Assembly (NCBI GenBank): GCA_017311315.1
Contig: CM029660.1
Location: 14,495,430 to 14,559,429, forward strand
DNA length: 64,000 bases
Reading direction: 5' to 3'
Source of the DNA: Dendrocalamus latiflorus
Lineage: Eukaryota > Streptophyta > Magnoliopsida > Poales > Poaceae
Shown: positions 56,570 through 64,000 of the stretch, piece by piece
Numbering within the stretch: the first letter of the stretch is position 1
Layout of the letters: each line of letters starts with the position of its first letter
Program-made: the position numbers and the translations under genes
Notes under the pieces: model-generated
Seen by the model: the letters and a program-made list of their open reading frames with translations, nothing else
Database searches by the model: none
Told to the model about the DNA's origin: nothing

Positions 56570-57640
56570 AACATTCCTATATCACACTTTGTTATAATGC
56601 CTCTACAATTGACAATAGCTATGTATGTAATTCTATTTTTGTAGTGCCACCAGCAGCTACAGGGCAACATATATGAATTTTACGTTTGTTGCCATATGAA
56701 GGAAATCACAGAAACTAAGATGAATGATCCAGAGGTTTGTCAACCTTCCAATAATTATTATTTTCTGATTATATATATATGTATATATACACACACATGC
56801 TAATTAATGACTTAACATTGCTCCTAGCGACAGCCGGTGGACTTCAATGAAAGTGCATTTGATCTTGACAAACTCGTCGAAATTGATGGAAACCTCTCCC
56901 AATTCTTGCTAGCAGAGGTCAAAAACAAGACTGGAGAGTTCCATCCCCAAGGACACCTCTTGCTCCCTACATGCCTCCTCCCCAAGCATGCTGCCTCCTC
57001 CCCGGTGCGCCTCCTCCCCCGAGCTGGCCACTTCCTTCCCAAGCACGCTGCCTCCTCCCCGAGCACGCCGCATGTAACATTTTTTTCTCTTGTTTATGAT
57101 ATAGCAATGTACAATGTATCATCATGGTTACACATCCTGAGCTTAAGTTTCAATTATGCCCTTTTGATATCAGTATCCTGAAGATGAATTGCTAATGCTC
57201 TTAAGCATCAATTCTCTAAATAAAAGATAAGTCATATATAGATATCAAGTCAATAACTCGCACAAGTTTAATTAAAGAAAGTTGTCATTGATTTTCTTTA
57301 GCTATGCAAAATATGTTAAGTTTGATATCAATATCATTTGAGGAATGGAGTAAAAATGAGTTATGCCAACACCCACCTGCCCGATGGCCTCCCACTCGCC
57401 GAGGTTCACAATTTTACAATCCTAATGATTTCGTATCCCATACTAAATGATTCATGAGTTAAATTAGTACTGCTAGCACACTTATGATAGTTCTAATCTA
57501 CAGTGCACCAAGAACTCCAATTTCGCATAGAACTATATTTTTTCAACATAATTCTACCATATACCTCGCCCCCAAGATCACGAAGGTAAGAATACCACTT
57601 ATTAATGCTTTCTACCACTTTAATTAGCTTCACAATCCAT
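56570..57640. other. Intergenic/transposon sequence, no clear gene
   Basis: A frame at 56837-57181 begins 'DFNESAFDLDKLVEIDGNLS' and then runs into a minisatellite of CTCCTCCCCAAGCATGCTGC-like units (about 56965-57070). It has no recognised domain. A TA microsatellite lies at about 56773-56790. A captured fragment or transposon-encoded piece is possible. Confidence 0.3.
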
Positions 57641-57649
57641 ATGACAACT

Positions 57650-57811
57650 ACCTGTGAGTTGGTTATATCTAAAATAGAAAAAATAATTTTAAAAAGTACA
57701 CACCAAGTATATCTTATAGAATGAGATATTCATTCCTTATTCTATAAGATATACTTGGTGTGTGCTGTGTAAAATTATTTTTTCTATTTCAGATATCACC
57801 AACTCACAGGT
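57650..57811. repeat. Foldback palindrome with arms of about 70 bp
   Basis: The left arm ACCTGTGAGTTGGT...ACACCAAGTATATCTTATAG is matched by CTATAAGATATACTTGGTGT...ACCAACTCACAGGT on the right, with a central loop of under 20 bp (about 57723-57740). It could form a long hairpin RNA. Weaker inverted similarity continues outside both arms. Confidence 0.88.
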
Positions 57812-57882
57812 GGTTATCATGGACAAACTTTAACCAACCTCCACTAATTAAGCAACCACCTATTACCATTACTAATCACCAT

Positions 57883-58345
57883 CTTGGTTTTTCCTATCTT
57901 TCCCATACACTTGAAGCAGTACATATATATTTCATGGTAATACTAACATATGTAGTCTTGCATACCCCACAATTTAAATCAGATTGAGACAAAGTCAGAT
58001 TCCATATCACATTTAGGCTTCAAACGACATAAAGTAAATCACACACTGGATGTAGTGTGTGAGTTGCTTCATGCCATTTAAAGTGCGAGGGTGATATGTG
58101 GAGCTAGAGACAAAGTCAGACCCTATATCATACTTGTGCTTCAAATGGCATGTAGCAAATCACACACCAGATCCAGTGTGTGATTTGCTTCATGCCCTTT
58201 GAAGCCCAAGTGTGATATGAGATCTGACTTTATTTCTAGCTCATTTAAATTGCAGGGTGTGCAAGACTACATATATTAGTATTATCATGAAATATATATG
58301 TATTACTTCCAGTGAATGGGGAAGGTATGGAAAACCAAAAATGCT
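57883..58345. repeat. Long imperfect inverted repeat (about 200-bp arms)
   Basis: The left arm begins CTTGGTTTTTCCTATCTTTCCC, includes CATATATATTTCATGGTAATAC and TGTAGTCTTGCATACCCC, and continues to GACAAAGTCAGATTCCATATCACA. The right arm holds the complements in reverse order and ends GGAAAACCAAAAATGCTGAT. The centre (about 58080-58150) has direct repeats of AAATCACACACYRGATSYAGTGTGTGA. Confidence 0.85.
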
Positions 58346-58585
58346 GATTGGAAATATCACAGATGATTTTTGAAAAACCGTCTATGATAACACATCACAT
58401 ATGATTTTTTTAGTAATCATATGTAAACTATCTGTAATACGTACATTTGTGATACATACACATCACAGATGGTTATTTTTAAAAACCATCTGTGTTGTTA
58501 CTTATCTTGACCCATAAATTTAGACGGCTCATAAAACTTCTATGATGATGTTTTTGAACCATCTGTGATGACCTTTTCTATAGTA
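58345..58585. mobile_element. CACTA-like terminal/subterminal region
   Basis: Repeated, alternately inverted ATCACAGATGGTTTTT/AAAACCATCTGTGATG motifs lead to an end CCTTTTCTATAGTA, near the complement of a CACTATAGAAAAGG start. Such motif arrays lie next to En/Spm (CACTA) ends in grasses. The other end was not found, so this could be a fragment or part of the foldback element to its left. Confidence 0.45.
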
Positions 58586-58899
58586 ATGGATATATGTAAT
58601 TAGTTTGTTAAGTGTTTGGAGCACAGGTGTCCTAGGGAATGTTCTTTCAGTCACTCTATATATCCTAATTAACCTGTAATCTTTTGTTTCTTAACCTCTT
58701 ATATTGATTGGCTAAACATTGTTAAAAAAAAATCAACTCAGTCAATTATCTGTATGATTTCACAAATATTTATTCTACGTACTTTCTTTGATTTACCAGC
58801 GTGATTACCAAATATCAGCATACATCTTCGCAACCCATTGGAAAGTTCAAAGATGTCAAGATTCAAAACTTTTTATCCAATTATTTTTTATGGAAAATA

Positions 58900-59437
58900 G
58901 TAGGAATGGCTCCTACTGTGCTATATTAATGGAAATAAAGGTATACAAAAGGAAAAGAGGAAAGAGAGGGGGTGTGGGAAATGGGACAAGAAGAAGAAGG
59001 GTGCACAAAGAGAAATATCAGAGGGAACTAATCCAAGCAGAAAGCAAAAAGTGAGTGGCTGGTTTAACCATGTTCAACAACAAAGAAGCTTCAAATCTAA
59101 GCCTAACTTTCCAGTCATTCAAGGAATTGTATTGCTGCTAAAACATGAGCTCATTTCTAATCTTCCAGATAATCTAGGCAGACTAGATAAACTTCTCCAT
59201 GAAGAGGTGTTCCAGGAAGTCTTGCTTGGCCATAAAAATCTCTGAGGGGGTATCTGTATGCAAGGGCCACTAAATGCCAATTTCATTCTAGCATTGAGCA
59301 GAGTAGGAGCAATCAAATAAGAGATGAGTAGCACTTTTGACACTTTGAGAGGTGCATAACACACAATGGTCATATCTTTAGTATTGATCCTGTCCATTAA
59401 AAGCAGCCAAACAAAGACCTTTTGCTTCATGAGGCAC
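58900..59437 (-). pseudogene. LINE ORF2 relic (zf-RVT region)
   Basis: The minus-strand frame 59119-59430 starts 'KQKVFVWLLLMDRINTKDM', the pattern of the zf-RVT segment near the end of plant LINE ORF2 (K-x-F-x-W-L-x-x-x-[DR]-x-[IL]-x-T), and then loses frame. It is cut at 59437 by the LTR-like sequence starting TGTCGG. Confidence 0.55.
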
Positions 59438-61262
59438 TGTCGGAATCCGGAGTAACGACTCCTGGGTCCTCTGTGTAAATCGCACTAGTCCAGGATCAGC
59501 TAGTGCACACAGTACAACAAAGATAAAAACCAAGCATAATTGACCAATTATATTAAATAAAGGATACGGCCTTATCGCCAAGTCTTACATCAACGCCCAT
59601 TGGCAAAAGTAAATAAAGCAAATAACTGCGGAAGCAAACTGATAAATAGCGAAGCCCAAGCCTGCCCACAGGTAAACGACAGTAAGACGCGGCCTATTCG
59701 TCCAGATCTTCACCGTTGTCGAAGTCGTCCTTCTCTATGTGGAGATAGCAAGGTGAGTACAAACTTGTACTCCGGAAGTCACACGGAGAAATGCAACATA
59801 ATGATAAAGGCTTCAATGGAAGGCTTATAGGGTTAGTTTGCAAAAACAGCATTTAATGAAATACAATAAATAGATTTGAAATTGCTGAATTTAATACAGT
59901 AAGTAAAAACAATACTTGTGATAGAAAATAGTACCGTCAGTGCAGGCTTCGACCAACACCAACCTATCCACCGACATCCCACCGGGACCATCTTTTCCAA
60001 AAGTTCACGTATGGATTCCATCCATCCACATGTTCCAAACACTCGTGGATTCCATCCATCCACAAGCTTCCAATCTCTCTCATGGGTTCCATCCACCCAC
60101 AAGGTTTTCATTCTCTCATGGATTCCATCCATCCATAAGGTTTTCAAAAACATTTTCGAAAAAAACAAAATCTAATCCATGAAAAACTTTTACTCAGCAT
60201 GCTCATGACCGTGGGCACGACTATCTAGGATAGATCATACACTCTGCAGAGGTTGTACAGCTTTACCCACAAGACACGATCATCCCTTTGTACCACTAGA
60301 TTACACACTTCCGTAGGTGTGCGGTGGGGAGTCGTAACAAGGCCTTTACAATGCAAAGCCTTCAACCTGGCCAAGCCAACTCTAAGATTTCACCCTAGTA
60401 AGGAATCCACCAGACCGGGACCCCTTTTTGAGCCTGAGTGAGACTTCTCATGGCTACAACCACGCTCACCCAAGTGGGACTTCACATGGCACCAACCATA
60501 CACCCACTTTCCACCTACGACTTGACTCAGATTGGGACTCCGCAAATTATTCAGCCAGGGCTATCCCATACCAGCCATTTGGTAGTACGATAGAGCTTTG
60601 CAACAGTAGCTCACAGACCGGTCCTTAATCTGACTTAGGCCCAACCACATACCCCTGTGCACGACAATCAACCACTGCGGCTCCAACCAACAGGGCATGC
60701 CTGCACCCACCGAACTAACCAATTGCCTAAGTTTAAACTAGGTTTTATATTTTGTTTCCAAAATATTTCATAACACTCCTTGACTCACCAAAGTCAAGAG
60801 TACATATCAAAAGTATATCATTTTATGTGAAATGTTCATCATTTTATGTGAAAGACATCCCAAAATAATATTATATGACTATGCGGGGCTAAGCATTTGA
60901 TTAAACCCTCTAGCCAACACTAATGTATTAACTCGAGTTTGATTCTAGGGTGACAAGGTATCGAGGAATTCGAATTCAATGGAGGAATTAACAAGTAGGC
61001 AATAACTAAATTTAAAGCCGAATTGAAATACGTTGAATAAAAATATGCATGCAATATAATTTAAATCAACATAAATTTTATTTTGAAAATTGGGATCAAT
61101 ATGATCAAGGAGTGTGACTTTCCTTGCTCTTCAACTTGGTTTGAATCTTCGTCGAAGAATTTTTCCGAATCGTCGAAGTCTACACGTGAAAATAACCCAC
61201 CAAATTCAAATAAAGTCAAAATAAATTCAAATTGACTTCAAACATTTGAATTGAGGCTATAA
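59438..61262. mobile_element. Gypsy-type LTR-like sequence
   Basis: Starts TGTCGGAATCCGGAGTAACG. It contains ATAACTGCGGAAGCAAACTG and AGCAAGGTGAGTACAAACTTG blocks like the LTR at 48029. It also holds a TCCATCCA-rich stretch (about 59990-60145) with repeated GGATTCCATCCATCCA units, and CAGACCGGTCCTTAATCTGACTTAGG. No coding motifs. A right end is not visible; the Harbinger element begins at 61263. Confidence 0.5.
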
Positions 61263-62702
61263 GGGCCTGTTTGGTTCCCTTCTCAACCCAGCCTGGCTCG
61301 CACGAGCCAGCCAGGCCACCGTTGGCCAGGCTCAGTGCATGCAAGTAGGGCGTGTTTGGTTACCTGGCTCGTTGCAGCCAGGACAGAAGCAGCTGGTGTT
61401 TGGTTGCATGCATTTGCATCAAATTCAAATTAAAAAGCTGCATGAACCTTGTTTGGTTGCCTGCATACAAGCTGCATGGCTTACAAGTATCAAACAATAC
61501 AAACAACCAGTATACAAAAGATACAAAAAATACAAACAACCAGTATACATGTCCACGCACAAAACTACAGCAGGCCAATCCCCTACCAAACAACCAGTAT
61601 ACAATACTTGATACAAAAGATATTTACAATCAAAACAGTACAGCAGAAATGGATTAAGATAACAGGCAGATAATCAAATTAGGCTAATAACGGGAGATCT
61701 ATTCAAATTAGGCTAATAAAGGGAGATCTAGTGATCAAGCTGCTGCAACTCAGGTAAAATACAGAACTTAAGCATTGCATATTACACCGATTTGGAAAGC
61801 AAAATTAGGATCACTAAATCCTGAACTAATATTATTGCACCCTCCACTAAAATAACTATGTCTTTCCATTTGTAACCTCCCATCTTAATTTTAGGTACTT
61901 CAGGCTGTACTAAAGCCATGTCCTTTGGTCCAGACTGTATTTTTTTGAAGTTGTGCACCATTGAATGCCGTAAAGACTTCTTCTCTTGTCTTATATTTCC
62001 TATAGCAAGCTCCTTTGAAGCCGATTACTTGCTCATGGCATGCCTCCCATGTGGAAAACACACCTGTTTTGCGGCCAGCATGCACTACGTACCAGGACAT
62101 AGCTGCGTAAAGTGTTTGAAAACATCACAAACGCATAATTAAAAACCATCAGTGGCCGGGACATGTGCTCAGTAGAAAATAACCATACATTAGCAAGAAT
62201 ATGAAGTATGAAAAGCTCTCCACAAAACTGCAAATATGAAGTAAAAAAGAATGCCCACAACTATGTTGAATATCAAAATGAAAACACAGCCTGGGACTAT
62301 ACAAATATTGACAAATTCAATAGTATAATATAAGAGTGCACAATTAAAGCACCTAGGACTGGAAATCTTTGTAGCAAGTGCAGGAGGGGCATATCTAGTT
62401 ATTGCACAAAGGATTTCAGCCGCATTTGCATTAGATGAGACAATTTTAAAAAAGTTTGAAACAACAATAAACAGGGCAAGTGGATAACTGCAAAGGCTAG
62501 ATTCTAAAAGTGGAGGGGCATATCTTTAGTTCTTACTGATGAGCTAAACTTGTCAACAATCATCTCAAGGACTTTAATGTCATCTAACCATTGCATTGAA
62601 TCCACATAACTTGAATACATAGTTTCATAAAAAAAAAGGTCAGAAAAGAGATATGGCTGCATAATTTCATTAGAGAAAAGGGCTGAAAAAACCATACCTT
62701 CT

Positions 62703-63135
62703 TGTACATGCTCAGAATTAAGAAAACAACATCACTGGCTGGAGGCATATGCTCAGCTGGTTGAAAAAACAGAACCAAGCCCAACATTGTAACATGCTCA
62801 GAATTAAGAAAACATCACTGGCTGGAGGCATATGCTCAGCTGGTTGAAAAAACAGAACCAAGCCCAACATTGTACATGCTCAGAATTAAGAAAACATCAC
62901 TGGCTGGAGGCATATGCTCAGCTGGTTGAAAAAACAGAACCAAGCCCAACATTGTACATGCTCAGAATTAAGAAAATATCACTGGCTGGAGGCATATGCT
63001 CAGAATTCAAAAAACAACATCAGTGGCTTGAGGCAAAACATGCTCAGAATTAAGAAAATAACATCACTGGCTTGAGGCATACATGCTCAGAATTCAAAAA
63101 ACAACATCAGTGGCTTGAGGCATATGCTCAGAATC
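62703..63135. repeat. Minisatellite in the Harbinger element
   Basis: Three units of about 82-86 bp (ACATGCTCAGAATTAAGAAAAC...ATCACTGGCTGGAGGCATATG CTCAGCTGGTTGAAAAAACAG...CCAACATTGT) precede four shorter units of about 42 bp (ATGCTCAGAATT...CATCASTGGCTTGAGGCA). The short unit is the first half of the long one. Confidence 0.9.
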
Positions 63136-63333
63136 AAATCATCTAGTCATAGGCAAGCAGGCCCATGCTCAGTTTAGGTTAACAGCATCAAGGTTTAGTA
63201 ATAGTGGCACATTGAAGTCACTAACTATATGTTAGTGTCAGTAAGAAAGCAGGATCAGGTGAACTGCACAAAAGTTTGGTGACTAGCCAAAAGGAGCAAA
63301 TTATGCACAAAAGAAGCCACCACTAACATATAG

Positions 63334-64000
63334 TTAGTGACTAGCCAAGAAGGTCCTCAGCCACAGCACACGATGGGAGTCAGACATGTGCACAAATGCA
63401 GAACCCAAGGCCTTATTGTCCAGCAGATGCCCATATGCAACCATCAGTGCTTCCTCACTGAAGCCTGGCACAAACATGACAGCACCATACAAGTCTGGAT
63501 GAGAATCCTCAACCTTGGTAGAGCGAATAGCATCTGCAACATTATTCACTGCATCTGCCATGCCAGTGAACAATATCATGTCCTCCTCTGATAGCAAAGA
63601 CCTCTTCCTCTTGGATCCCACACCCCCCTCTGACTTGGTTCCCTCAAATGGTTCAGTTTTGCCACTTTTGAGATCCTTAGGTGCGTCAGTCTTGAGTGAG
63701 CTCTCAGCAAAGTCAGAAGGAGAACCAAGTGGCTCATTTGACCCCATAGCATATTTGCATGTTGCCTGACCATTGCCAAAGATGATCATCATCTGCTTGT
63801 AGTGCTAGATAGGCTTGTTCAGGAAGTCAGCATCCTTGGGGTGTGCCTGCAATGACATATGCAAGTGTTAGCAACTAATGTTGAAATATTCTATGATTGT
63901 AGTGTTGGATAGGCTTGCTATTGTTCCATGATTACAGAATACAAACCTTGATATGGCCATTGTAGTGCTCCTCCTCAAGTACAATCATGGAGTTGTCCTC
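63334..64000 (-). pseudogene. Myb/SANT-like ORF1 protein of PIF/Harbinger, C-terminal part, with one nonsense codon
   Basis: Exon piece 63947-64000 reads 'EDNSMIVLEEEHYNGHIK'. An intron of 100 bp (63847-63946, GT-AG on the minus strand) follows. The next exon runs from 63846 to the TAA at 63334: 'AHPKDADFLNKPI', then an in-frame TAG, then 'HYKQMMIIFGNGQATCKYAM', an acidic/basic linker with KRKRS, and 'VNNVADAIRSTKVEDSHPDL', 'LYGAVMFVPGFSEEALMVAY' and 'DSHRVLWLRTFL'. This is the arrangement of plant Myb_DNA-bind_3 proteins encoded as ORF1 of Harbinger elements, which help transposase bind DNA and enter the nucleus. The TAG (plus-strand CTA at about 63807) breaks it, so it is probably inactive. 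Confidence 0.75.

Larger units (their letters stand above)
61263..64000 (-). mobile_element. PIF/Harbinger-type element, one end, runs off the window
   Basis: The end GGGCCTGTTTGGTTCC follows a TAA target triplet (61260-61262), as expected for PIF/Harbinger (TWA). CCTGGCTCG/GCCAGCCAGGC subterminal repeats follow (61285-61380), with a second GTGTTTGGTT copy. Inside are a minisatellite and an ORF1-type Myb/SANT-like gene. The transposase ORF and the other end would lie beyond 64000. Confidence 0.65.

Noticed and set aside
56837..57181. 114-codon frame starting MDFNESAFDLDKL
   Set aside because: No recognised domain, and its middle is a minisatellite. It is kept only as a note in the intergenic entry.

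Overview
This window is nuclear DNA of a flowering plant, almost certainly a grass (Poaceae). The evidence is GT-AG introns, a SWEETIE/HEATR5-type gene, a group IIe WRKY gene, very GC-rich first exons, and dense typical grass mobile elements: Stowaway, hAT and Mutator-type MITEs, copia and gypsy LTR elements, LINEs and PIF/Harbinger. The species cannot be fixed from the sequence alone. There is no sign of bacterial or organellar DNA.

Positions 1-31.9 kb are the 3' half of one large plus-strand gene. I could join 24 exons (3100-31390; 4,114 nt, about 1,370 codons) in one open frame with consistent phases. The product is the C-terminal part of a SWEETIE-like HEAT-repeat protein (HEATR5B/Laa1 family), ending in an acidic, probably disordered tail. 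The earlier exons lie upstream of the window. Its introns are packed with mobile elements. Seven copies of one CCGGTTACC-rich non-autonomous family carry 8-bp target duplications, perfect in five and imperfect in two, which marks a hAT-type MITE. There is also a second hAT-like element, a three-deep nest (Mutator-like MITE > hAT MITE > LTR element carrying a WD40-like fragment), a tandem duplication that copies an intron acceptor, LINE tails, and a 5.6-kb intron filled by an LTR-like element with long tandem arrays.

Positions 32-40 kb are intergenic: a decayed plant-mobile-domain relic (minus strand) and a 3.5-kb degraded hAT element with 8-bp target duplications and a transposase C-terminal fragment. 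Positions 40.6-41.8 kb hold the only other convincing host gene, a two-exon WRKY transcription factor of 348 residues.

Positions 42-64 kb are nearly all transposons: two intact Stowaway MITEs or halves, a 1.34-kb solo copia LTR nested in other elements, a decayed Ty3-gypsy element (minus strand; chromodomain, integrase and RNase H remains, 2.3-kb LTR) interrupted by another repeat-rich element, large foldback palindromes next to a CACTA-like end, a LINE relic, and at the right edge a PIF/Harbinger element with its Myb/SANT-like ORF1 and a minisatellite.

The most interesting signals are the burst of one hAT MITE family inside one essential-looking gene, the captured WD40 fragment in the nested LTR element, the duplicated splice acceptor, and the palindrome-rich arrays. 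No new defence or enzymatic system is visible.
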